Shown one piece after another: positions 45,792 to 57,100 of a stretch of 64,000 bases of DNA. The position numbers and the translations under genes are program-made. The number at the start of each line of letters is the position of its first letter. Position 1 is the first letter of the stretch. The notes under the pieces are model-generated. The model did no database searches and was not told the DNA's origin. It worked only from the letters and a program-made list of their open reading frames with translations. Location of the stretch: NCBI GenBank assembly GCA_025449115.1, contig JAHLKC010000113.1, positions 1 to 64,000 on the forward strand. Direction: 5' to 3'. Origin of the DNA: Chytridium lagenaria (taxonomy: Eukaryota; Chytridiomycota; Chytridiomycetes; Chytridiales; Chytridiaceae).

Positions 45792-47031
45792 TTAACTTCG
45801 GTGAGGAGCGATGACCATGCCCTTGCACCTGCCCTTGCGCTGATATTGGTCCGTCATTATCAGCCCTCGGTCCTTTAGAATTCTCTTCCGCGGAGGCGGA
45901 GGTCCGGTTCTTTCATTATTTGGCGCATTCTTATAAGACGGCCTCCGGTGAGCCTCCTTAGTGTACGAATGATGCTGCTGCTGCTGTTGCTGCGACGCAT
46001 AAGACGGAACATTTGATGCAGGGTTTGCAGATGGACTTCCCATATTGTGATTTCGCGGCTTCCCCCTCTGTTGATGTACATTATCGTAATGCTCCAAATG
46101 TCCTGGTGCATTTCTCCAAGACCGCTGACCACGTTGTTTCCCTCCATTATCTCCCTCTGACACACCGGTGTACGTTGTGGACTTTGATGCCGGTTCTGAT
46201 AAGGAATGGCGTGTCGGGCTTCCGGGACCTCAGCAGGTCCAATAGCGTGTTTCGGATGGTTGTGGGTGTCGGCAGGCATTCCGGTCCATCTTGACGTGCT
46301 GGATTTCCTGGGCGGGTGCGCGAGCCACCATATTGTCTACGTCGAAATGGGAGTTCTGAGTTCACGCTCTCGCTCACCGGGCCAGCGGTCTGCGATGCCG
46401 TATCTTCTGCCAGAGGTTCATAGCCTTTAGGGTTGACCTTCTTCGATTTCCCTTGAGCTACGTCATTCGGCCCTATATCATACGTCAGCTGAAATCTTTT
46501 TTTAAAAAAGAAAATGAAGTACTTACTATTATCACCGCCCCCCAAGCGTTTCGCGGCGCATTAGCAAAATGATTTCCAGATCGACTGCTATCATCCGCTT
46601 CAAACGAAGACCGCGGAGGCTTCGCATTCGCCCATAATTGCGGTGGGAATGGGTACACGGCAGAAGCTGGCCTTGGCGCAGAATCATCAACGGGCATAGA
46701 CGAATGAGGGACACCATGATATTGATGGTTCACAGAGCCAACCATTCCGGCTGATTTTTCAAAGCCCATACTTGTCTCATTTTCCAAAGGCTCCCGCTCC
46801 CGCAGGTCTCGGGGAGGCCCGGATGGTCGGTATCCCCGCGTTTGCCAAATTGCTCTGAGGGACGGTCAATTGGATATCTTTGTTTGACGTGCTCTGGGAT
46901 AACGTCAACGTTTTCTATGTATTGAATAAATAACTCTGGCGAACGATTAAGGCAAACCTTCGGGATAAGCTTGAATGTCTCTTCGCCCAGATAACCTCTT
47001 TGAAGGTTGGCGTTGCTGCTGCTGCTGCTGT

Positions 47032-47063
<32 letters not shown>

Positions 47064-49427
47064 CTGTTGATGCAGTTGTTGATGCGCTTGTTGTTTCGAT
47101 CTCCAGCCCTGATCAGGTAGGTGTTCCGCTCTATCCATCGACATTTGCCTTCCATCAGGACTTTGAACAGCTGGCACTTCAGCTACCCTATAATCACTCT
47201 CATATTGACGAGGCTTACTGCCGACTTCCCTGTCCACATTCTCTGGATTTGGTTCCGTCCTGCTCTTTGATAAGTTCCGTTGCCCCTTACGCTCAACTTT
47301 AGCATTTGTGCTATAGGCAGCTGCCAAGGCAGCCTCTCTCAATTCTCTTTCTCTCCAGTTCTCTTTCGGTTCATTCTTTCCGGGGTTCGTTTTGAGATTT
47401 CTGATGACATGCGTCGAGAATGTTGCGGTTGCGATTTAGACGCGTCCACATCTAAAATACATTAGAGGATATTACTTTTTCTCGGCTAACCTTCATCTAC
47501 AGCGGCATCTGGAGTTGCAGGGGTAGCAGGAGCAGAGCTCAACATTTGTCGAATATTCGTCATCACAGCGTCAAAGTCCTTTATCGATGAAGAGCCTTTG
47601 ACATTTTTCAAGTGATGATCGGCTTCAGCATCCCTAAGCTGTTGCGGCAGAAGTTTGGAAACGGGTACACGCGAATCAATAGCATCCATCTGGTTAGATA
47701 TGTGGGCGTTATGAGGGAGAATCTCCTTGAATTTTGCCTTCGGTATCTCGTAATGATCCGAGCTCTGAATAGGCCCTCCTTTTTTGAAAGCTTCTTCATC
47801 ATGACGAGCGTGCAAATGATCGTGAGCGGTGGCGAAATGGCTCCCGTCCTGCATAGGTAACCGTTCCCGCCTCTCGTGCTGCAATATTGTAATAACTTTC
47901 TCGGGACCGTGATACATCCTGTTATCCTTAACAATAGGCGGACCTCTTGCCTCTGCTGTGGAATTATATCCTCTGTTATCAATAGAATGGCCGGCGTTGT
48001 TGTGGTTATGCGAATAATTCTGCTGGTACCGGCCTTCTGTAGTGTGACTATATCCTCTAGCATCATGACTTCTGTGTTCTTGCGGATAGTTCCTAGCATC
48101 TACTGCATTTAAGTTTCGTATGTTGTCCACCGATGCTTCAACATCTTGGTCGCGTCTCCACGGCACATGAGTAGTCTCCCTCTCTTCTAGCTTTTGATCA
48201 AAAGTCTTTAAAGGAGCAGCACTCTTCTTACTGTCGCGCGAATTTGAGCGAGCAGAATGACTGCTGAACTGTGAAGTCCTTCGCATAAGCCTCGATGAAT
48301 CTGCCACCAGAAGCTCGTGATCAGGGTCCGTCAAAGAAATAGGATGATTATCTGATGACGAAGAAGGAGTAATCGACTGACGCTCATCCAGCTTCACATG
48401 TTTCAGAATTTGTGGTTGAAATTTTGTTTTGTGGTCGACAGCCTCTCTCGCGTTTTTTCCAACATCATCCGAATTACTAACAATCTCATGGGCCACCACA
48501 GGATGTTCAACTACGGATGTTTCCTTGCGATCTTCTGTCAATGATATTGGTTGGGAAGTTTCGTTTGCAGTCTGGTGTATGGCTGGCTTCGGTTCGGGAT
48601 CAGAAACCTCAGCTTGAGGTTCCTTCGTATCTTCCACCTCCGGAATTCCTGGTTCCGTTGCCTCACCGATACCATCTCCAAACACCGGCACAGTCGAGAA
48701 GTCCATCTCCTCGTCATCAATCCAAGTGGTAACGAGGTCGCTTTCCATCACCACATCTTGTGACTTTTGAGACTTCAAACTGTGACACATCAATACATGT
48801 CATCTCGAGATGTGTCCCTTACCTATCCGCGAGGTTTCCAGCAGGCACTGGCCATTCCGTGTCCCTCAAGTCTGTGAAAGTAAAAACTCTGTAAGAATTG
48901 GAAAGGTGGAGGACCAGAGAACTCATAGGGTTTCAGCGTTTACTTACTCCCTGACTTTCGATCATCCTATAAAGATGGATGTTAGACATATACAGTGATA
49001 AGAGTGCTTCTTACCACATGATCGCTCTCCTTCTTTCCAACTACAGAAGACGCCCATGTCTTTGGTTGCAATTTTACATCAACAGTGTTGCCACCTGCAC
49101 TGACACCTCCTGCTTCCACGGGTTGCGATGCACTATCAGTATGTTGACTCCATCCCAATCCCGAAGATGAAGACGCATTTTCTCTCTTCAAGCTCGGCAA
49201 ATCCACAGGCTTTGGCGGGGCCACCAAGGACGATTGCATCCTTGGCCTTGAACCTCCTAAAACCTGATGCCCCGGTCGTCCTGGAAACCAAAACGCAGCA
49301 GTCAGCCAAATCAAGCCCAAGGAGTCAGCCTACCCGCGGTCTGGCGATGCACCGGCGTATGCGCCTTGAAGGCCTTGTTGAGATTGCCCCCACTTGCCTT
49401 TGACGCAAGCATTGAGGCAGGATTCAT
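45792..49427 (-). CDS. PRRC2/BAT2-like N-domain protein, Gln- and Ser-rich
   Basis: From the ATG at 49427 (MNPASMLASKASGGNLNKAF) an intron removes about 55 bases, joining QTA to GRPGHQVLGG. The following block (PPKPVDLPSLKRENASSSSG, then LGW, then PKTWASSVV) matches the order seen in the BAT2/PRRC2 N-terminal domain (PPANLPSLKxEN, GW, PKSWA). After two small exons comes DTEWPVPAGNLADR, then TTWIDDEEMDFSTVPVFGDG, similar to the acidic WxxDEEMDY motif of that family. The rest (47486-48700 and on to 45792) is disordered, with a polyglutamine run near 47010-47095 and RGG/PPPPR-like basic patches at the end. PRRC2 proteins in animals act in stress granules and translation. The assignment rests on the first 250 residues only. 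Confidence 0.45.
47012..47095 (-). repeat. CAG/CAA run encoding polyglutamine
   Basis: On the coding (minus) strand CAG and CAA triplets with a few CAT interruptions encode a Gln/His-rich stretch of about 28 residues in the PRRC2-like protein. A shorter CAG run near 45972-45991 encodes a second glutamine tract. Confidence 0.85.
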
Positions 49428-49459
49428 GTTGGCCAAAAATTAATTTCTCAGTTTGTACA

Positions 49460-51097
49460 ATGTTCTGCTCCGACCTTGTGCAGCTGCTCGTCAGCGCAAG
49501 CGTATCAGGTATTCATGCTATGCGCGAGTCTACTGAGGTTGAGCGAAAGCTAATCCTGATGCAAGATGTCGAATTTATGAAGATGTTCTTCATTGTTTAC
49601 AAGAAGTTCATGAGGGGAAGCGAGTTGCTCGATTGGCTGCTGGATATGTTTGATGCAGCAGATGAAACCTCTCCACAGACATCCGCAATTCATCCAGCAC
49701 AACTACGGTATGCTGATTAAAATGTATTCAAATGACACATTGTAAAGGGTTTGCAACGTTCTGCTTTATTGGACATGACGTACTGGAGGACTTCCACGCT
49801 GAAAAGATGCGATTTTCTTTAAGGTTGTTTCTCGAAGTTTGCTCCATGCGGCGGCATTTCAACCGATATGCCAAAAGCTATCTGCAGTATTGTTGCAGCC
49901 TCCCGTCAAGTCAGAGTCAGAATGGTCGTTTCCGATTGTGATGAAGACTGCCGAACTTGGGATGTCCGAGCACTTCTGTCGCTGCAACCGACTGTTTCAG
50001 TCGAGTGAGGATTATCTCTATACTTCAAGTTGTGGAGACTAAGATATCTTTAGAACACGAAATGTCGAGAAATCACAACCCTCGCCATCTCATTCTTGGA
50101 CGTTGACAATTCGGTCATTGTTCAACATCTGAACTTATGGAATCCAGCATCTTCACTGCATAAAAGTAAGAACTCTGAAGCATAACTTTCTGACGAGATT
50201 CTGTAGCCGCGTGATTTCTTCATCATATTTGGAGTTCCAGCACCGAGGAAGCATTCATCATCCGTCGCCACCAGTATCAGCCATTTTAACCACATATCTT
50301 CATGGTATAGCTACCTTTACAAATTTATTGTCTTTACGCCTGTCTAGGTTGTTGCCACAGTTTTAAAGGAAACAAAACTTAAGGCTAGAGCAAAAGTTCT
50401 CTGCAAATTCATGAAAATGGCACAGGTTTGTGGAAAGATTCGAGATGTATCCTTACTTTAACAGGAATTGCGAAACACAAACAATTTTAATACGCTTATG
50501 GCCGTTTGGCTGGAATGAGTAGTGCTCCGCTTCAGAGACTTCGCCAACATATAAGCTCGTCGTAGTTCGACCGTGTTTATTTACCATCAGGCTCTTGAAA
50601 GTCTAATGAGTTCGGAGCGGTCTTTTAGCGCATATCGTCAAGCATTAAAACGAGCAGAACACCATGCATTCATATTGTATTGCAAGTCTTTTAAATAACC
50701 TTACCAGTGTTTTAGAGGCGTGTTTTTACGTGATCTTTTATACATGACGAAGCAAATAAGGATTACAAACAGGATGGAGCAATTAATGTTCCGAAGTTCC
50801 TATTAATGTCGGATATTATTCTAATGATGCAATCGTTTCAAATGATTGGTATGTGCAGAATCTTGCGCTTTCCTGTACTATTCCACAGTACATTAACTAA
50901 TTATAAATTTACAGTACAATCAGTATGCTAAAAATCACGCTGTTGTTGTACAATTACTCTCCGAGCCACTGCTAAGTGATAGTGTGGTTATTCTTCAACT
51001 TATTTCGGACAACTTCATCTGTTTACCCCGTAACACCTTTCCTTACAGCAAGCTTACCAAGTTCTCTATCCTTGAGCCTCGACTCACACGCAAATAA
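49460..51097 (+). CDS. RasGEF (CDC25-homology) guanine nucleotide exchange factor
   Basis: Activates Ras-family GTPases by nucleotide exchange. The first exon holds the RasGEF N-terminal module: FMKMFFIVYKKFMRGSELLD matches the FLxTYRxFxxPxELL signature, and RVCNVLLYW with VLEDFHAEKM ends it. The catalytic CDC25 domain is seen as VVATVLKETKLKARAKVLCK, then ELRNTNNFNTLMA with GMSSAPLQRLRQHI, then LMSSERSFSAYRQALKRAEH, GVFLRDLLYM, NKDYKQDGAINVPKFLLMSD, and a final SEPLL...SILEPRLTRK ending at 51097. Several introns and at least two frame changes (near 49770 and 50745) intervene. The start at 49460 leaves almost no residues before the RasGEF-N module, so regulatory N-terminal domains are missing or the true start is elsewhere. 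Confidence 0.72.
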
Positions 51098-51375
51098 CTC
51101 GACTCAACTCAACCTTCGCATATCAATCAGCTCATTTCTATTACAAGCATTCGCATTCGCATTCGCAATTATATTATGTGTATCTTCTTTATTAAGGAAT
51201 AAACCTTTGAGGTTATGAGATTATTTAACAATGCACGGTCTACATCTATCTGCCAGAAAAGAAAAGTTGTGAGGATGCATCTGCGGATGGGGGTGACAGG
51301 AGGAATATGGTATATAAATACAGAATGTCATTTCACGTGGAAACCCGAGCTGCAAAGAAAAACCATGTGGTTACT

Positions 51376-54137
51376 TCAAAATTGATGCAGTAAGCAAACC
51401 TCCAAGAAATTGCCATTAATATTGGCCTCAAGTTTTTCCTTGCTTTTGTATCTCGGTAGGCACAGTTGGTTAAAGCAAGTATGTGATGTTGGCAACAATT
51501 CGGAATCCTAATACATGTGTAAGCAAACGATTACAAAAAAAAAGATAAACCTCTCCTAAACACGAATCTTGAATGCCATATTCTGAATTCCTGTTGCCGA
51601 ATTCTGTCCGTTCCAGTGACAAAAAGAAGCAATTTTCCTTTTAAATCTGATGAAAGTGCGTTGACCACATTCCAAATGTGCGCATTATCTGTTCATCAGG
51701 ATGAAATCTGTTGAAATGCATTAACGCTCTAAAACCTTTTAAATGTCCATACCTTCATATTCAGTAACAGTTTCCAATCCATGAAGATCCACTTCTGTCC
51801 TCCTCTAACTGTCATTTCCATTTCCTCTGGCCAAAAAGCGATAGAGCATTCCCACACATGTCTGATAGAATCCATCCTTGAAGGCGTCAAATTGCTTCAC
51901 CACCGAATCTGTTAGCATCCAAGCACGAGCTTGTCCACGTAATCCTGCTTATTTTGACTTGTCACGGTATGCGGTCTCCGTTAGGTATCAATGGCACTCT
52001 AACGACATCCCCAAATGCCTCATACTCGGCGACAAACTCGCGACAAAATACCGTCTCCACATCATCGCCGTTGTAATCCAGCAGATGCTGAAGTCCACGC
52101 GCTAAGGAAGGATGCAGAACCCGAAGATCTTCCAACCCCACTGGCTTCCCGAGCAGTTTCTTGTAACATGCAAGAGGTAAGCGACATCAAGAATAATACT
52201 GTTGTATATAGCCAAGCCAATAACAATCCCACTAGCCGATATTCTTCGTTATTTTCCAAGCTGGCGGATTAAACCAGCACAGGTTGCTGTCCTCGTCGAA
52301 TGAAAACATGCTGCATCGCGGATCAAAAAGATCTCGTACCAGCAGAAGGAACCATTCTTTAGTAAGCCGCCGGCATCGACTCCGTCCTCTTGAACAAACT
52401 CTATCCTCAACTTCTTCTTCAAGTCAACGTGCCTGGATTGAAGCTGGTTCAGGAGTCTTCGATGAGAGCCGTCCTCCGAACATGTATCGAAAGAAAAGGA
52501 TCCGTTGCAATCTGTTGAATCGCAGTCCTGTAAAACGCCTCCTTAAATCTCTCTGTCATCTGCTTTTTGGCGTCTGACTCCATAATCTGTACAAAATCAG
52601 AGAAATTCATGTAAGAAAGTCGAATAAAGGATGGAAGTAAGTAAGAAAGGAGAAAGGGACAAAAAGATCAATTACTCACTTGCATTTTACCGCCCAGAGA
52701 AATAAGGAAAGGGTATTGACAAAAGAAAAATGATCTTCGAATGTTAAGTGATATTTTTAGCTCTTTACATACCCAGTCCTGTCTTCTTGCCACCTTTGAA
52801 AATCCTTTATTAGGTCTACATAATCAACTACAGTGTTGTAAAACTCTGAAGTTTCCAGCTTTTCGGTTCTAAGACTATTTGCCGCGACTAAAAATATGTG
52901 AGCGCGGACGATTAACCAGACAAGTAAACGAACATAATAACTTCATGACCCTAGCTGCCGACTTTATCCCCCAGTCTGACGAATAAAGATCTCGCATCCG
53001 TTCCATTTGCGTAATTCGATATGTGATAAAGTGATTCACAAGATCAACTCGTTTTTGGAATATCGGTAGTGGGAGACTAAGTTTGTTAAAAAAAAAAGGA
53101 AAAGTAATGTGAAAAGTTACATAGCAAACCAGTGCACAAGATAATGATGTAGGTCATCTTCCGAAAATGACAATAAGCCGAAAGTCCTTGCTAATATGTT
53201 GTGATGAAGACTCGCTTCTGGGGCGTTGGCATTTGTAAACAAAAGAGGGTTCTTCGATTGCTTAGATAAAGCGATAAAACTAGCAAACCTCGAGAATAAT
53301 CATTAAAAATCTAATGTCGGATGAGTGCATAAGGCGCCTATGTAAGCATTAGTATCTTAAAATCTTCCATGCATTACCTCCCAGGACGCCGGAGTAGTTT
53401 GTTGATCGAAAACATCATAGAGGCTACAATGCTAGGATGCTAAAGAGCAGAATCAGCTTTACAAAAAAACCAAGTATAGGTACCGATCGAATGATCAGAT
53501 GATATGCTTCTCGAACACTTTCCAACGAAACACCGATATTGCTCAGCGTCGACGTTTGTCCCTACAACGAATGAGACGATATTGCTGATAATCATGGAAC
53601 CTGTGTCAATGTCGAAAAAACTCTCATTTAAGGAGTGATGGTAGCAGAATGAATCGCGGATGACATTTTCAGCAACATCCAAAGGTCGAGGCGGTGTTGG
53701 TGATGTTGGGAAGGTAGGAGCTGATTTAATCTGTCCAAACTCAATACTTCGGAAAAGGATTCTGCCAAGATCGTTACTTCAAAGTCTTAACAAAGAGCCT
53801 TACCCTGGTGGCGGAATTGGCTCTAAGTCATTCACTAGCGTCGTTAGCTTGTCGCTGTTAAGATCCCCTTTTTACCTGTATCGCACACTGTGCATCGAAA
53901 GCAGGTCGTCCCTCGTCTCAGTAGCAGTAATGTATCGCAGCATTGGCATCTTCCAGTGGTCTAGGAAAAGAATGAATTCAGTTAGAGACTCGCGCATGAG
54001 TCAGCGACAGCAGGGGGCTGATCAAGGTGGTTATCGGTTGAATGAATACCATTTCATCTGGAGGGAAACGACTTTGGGGGGTGTTCGACATCCTGATCCG
54101 TCGTAGAGAAAGTCGGTCGCACAGTTGAGAATTTCAT
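51376..54137 (-). CDS. HUL4: HUL4-type HECT E3 ubiquitin ligase
   Basis: HECT ligases accept ubiquitin on a cysteine and pass it to substrates. On the minus strand a helical region ([20 protein letters not shown] and [20 protein letters not shown]) precedes the HECT domain, as in yeast Hul4 and UBE3A. The HECT N-lobe shows [96 protein letters not shown] and [19 protein letters not shown]. The C-lobe contains [32 protein letters not shown] and [10 protein letters not shown]. The active-site cysteine is in [12 protein letters not shown], close to the end at 51376. There are many introns and several one-base breaks (for example near 52460 and 52360). The N-terminal third is poorly resolved and its start, near 54137, is a guess. 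Confidence 0.8.
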
Positions 54138-54150
54138 TCGAAGGGCCACC

Positions 54151-57100
54151 ATGTTTGAAGGTCTGGTGGCATCGGTCATCAACAAGTTCCTCGGCGACTA
54201 TGTCGCTAACTTGGAGACAAAACAGTTGAGCATTGGAATCTGGCAAGGTAGCTGTTGGATTGAAGATTGGGAATTCTGATCCAGTTTAAGGCGATGTGGT
54301 CCTCCACAAATCTGAGGCTGAAAAAGGAAGCCCTAGACAAGTTAACCTGCCTGTGGATGTCCTGGAAGGTATGTAATGCATGCATTGTATGCATGCATGT
54401 ATGCGTGAAACTAACTTAGTTCAGGGTACATGGGCGATTTGACCATTTACATTCCCTGGAACGACTTGAAGAACAAGCCAGTAAAAGTGTTCATCAACAA
54501 TGTCTACCTTTTGGCGCATCCGAAGGCCGACTCAGACTACGATCCTGTACTTGAGGAGGATCGCGCGCATAAAGTTGAAAATGGAAAAGCTCGAAACCGC
54601 AGAAATGCTTAATGCGAAGGATAAATGCCTGGTAAGAGCCTTTAGATTTAGCCCCCCCAATTCGTGGACTTCCAATGTAGGAACGGACAACAAGCAGAAT
54701 GCTTCTTTTATCGCGCAATTGGTCACGAAGATTGTGGATAACCTTCAAATCACTATCAAGAACATCCATATTCGATACGAGGACAAGGTTATGAAATCTT
54801 CAGAGGTGATTTGAAAAACGTGGCGTATTTCTAAAGGTCATAGCATCCTTTGGCGGTCGGTATTACGCTTTCTGAGCTCTCTGCTGTCTCTACCGACGAA
54901 AATTGGAATGAGGCATTCATTCATGAGGAAGTTGGGTTATTCATAAAAGTGTCCGTCTCGGAAGTTTGGCCGCATACTGGAATACCGATTCGAAAGCTTG
55001 GCTGGATTGCCGACGAATGAGGCATTAGAAGTTTTCATGCGTCTAGTAAGCGATACGTTTTAAGGAGTGTACTAATTCGGTAGATTGCTTCCGAAGAGAA
55101 TCATCCGGGAGAGCATCAGTATATTCTGAAACCTGTGTCAGGAAGTGGCAAGGTGGCGAATAAATTGTAATTACTTTCTAACGCGTATTTAGCTCACTAT
55201 GAGCAAAACATATAAGGAAGGGCAACCGAGGACTCACGCCATGGTGGAATTTGATGAATTTGGTTTTGTTTTAGATGATGAACAATACCTTTCGATTTTT
55301 TTCTTTAATGGGGTCCTTCTCAGCCTATGTTCGGTCTCAACAGGTTGATTTGAATATTCTTAGTATTGTTTTAAATGTCTGGGTAGTTCAGAAAGTATCG
55401 ACCTCCACGCACCATTACTCCTCTAATCGATCCTTTGGCTTGGTTCAAATATGCAGGTATGTATTTTAATGTGGTTCTGACTTAACGATAAAGGCACATG
55501 CGTTTTGTCTGAGATTCATGAACGAAACAGGAAATGGACATGGGCTTACTTTGCAGAGAGGCGCGATGATCGCATATTGTATATAAATTTGTATAAGCAG
55601 TCGCAGTCCCAAGCACCAACCCCGCTTTCGCCAGAGGTATTTATGGATTAGGAAGATGCGAGCATCAACACAACTTAGAATTCGGAAATGTTGCGGCAGC
55701 TTGAAAGGAACTTCTATACAATGACATCCGATTTTATAGATCGATTGCCAAAGCGCAGTTAAAAAAAGAAAAGGCTTCTATAAGTAAGACATATGTGTTA
55801 TCGTTTGAAGTCCTTTCCTTTGCGGGTCTCTGATCAAACGTTTTATAGCGACGGCAGCGGCATCGAAAGCCCCAGCAACAACTACTATAGGATGGATAAG
55901 TGACTGGTGGAGTGGCGCCCCTGAAAAAGCAGCAGTAGGTATTAGTCTCTATTTTCTTCTAATGTGAAAGGGAACGGCGGCTGAAAAACAAGACGCTCCG
56001 TCTTTGACCGATGACCAAGTTCAGCAGCTGATGGAAACGATTGAATATGATCCTAGTACTGCTATGGATGAGCCCGATATACCGAAGGAGGTAGTGCATG
56101 GTAGTTGATGCGTCTGATTATAAATAAGGCCATTCTTTTAAGCATTGATTGGAGACTTAGGATGGGTTCCTTTGCTCTGAAGAGGCACTCTCAACGGCGC
56201 ACCGATTTACTTTCATTGGTCTTCGAATCGTTAGACGCTAAAGTAACGCAGCATCCTTCGAGTATCGTGGGAGATCTGCAATTGGGAAACATGACTGTGA
56301 CTGATGGCACGACAGCGGATAATCTTTATCCCATCATGGTTCAGCCATTAAAAACTTCTTCCCGCGACGCGATGGAGTAAGTTTTCGTTAAGGTTTTAGT
56401 TGCTAACAAGTTAGAAACCGGCCTTTCTTTCAGATGAAGTTTGAGCACAATCCTTTGGATGAACGTGCTGATGAAGCACTCTATCTTGGCATGCTTCCAC
56501 TTCAGGTCATTTACAATCCAGCTGCGATTAGCGCCATTGTTGACTTCTTTACTCCACCGGCTGCTGAGGCCGCCACTGTCTCAACCCTTAAAGTAAGTGA
56601 CTTCCGATAACAAGTGTTTTCCTAATAATTGTCTAGTCCGTGGCTCAAGACACTCTGCAAGGCCTTACGGCTCAGACGCGCGCTGGTATAGAGTTTGCGA
56701 TCGGAACTCACAAGACAATTGACGTCAAGATTGATATGGCAGCTCCTATTTTTGTTTTCCCTGAAAGGTGCGTTTGATTGTCGGATCATTTATGTTTATT
56801 AGGTATAGCTGCAATACACTCAATTCTATGGTTGTCGTAGTTGACGCTGGACACCTTCTTGTAGAAAGTAATCTTGTGGATAAAGGAGTGAAGTCGGATA
56901 TTGAACGCAAGCAAGGCTCAGAGCTGACCGACTCTGAATTTGCAAAGCTGGAATCCCTTCTTTATGATAGATTTACGTGTTCGCTCACATCCGTTCAGGT
57001 ATTAGACATACATCATAAAATGCTTAATGATTAGGCTATCGTAGGAAGATCAGTCGACGCTTGCCTGTTGCAAGTGAAAACTGGCAGCGACACTGGGCTT

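Noticed and set aside
45792..49427. First impression of an eIF4G-type translation factor from the Gln/Arg-rich sequence
   Set aside because: No MIF4G repeat or eIF4E-binding motif could be found; the N-terminal motifs fit the PRRC2/BAT2 type better.
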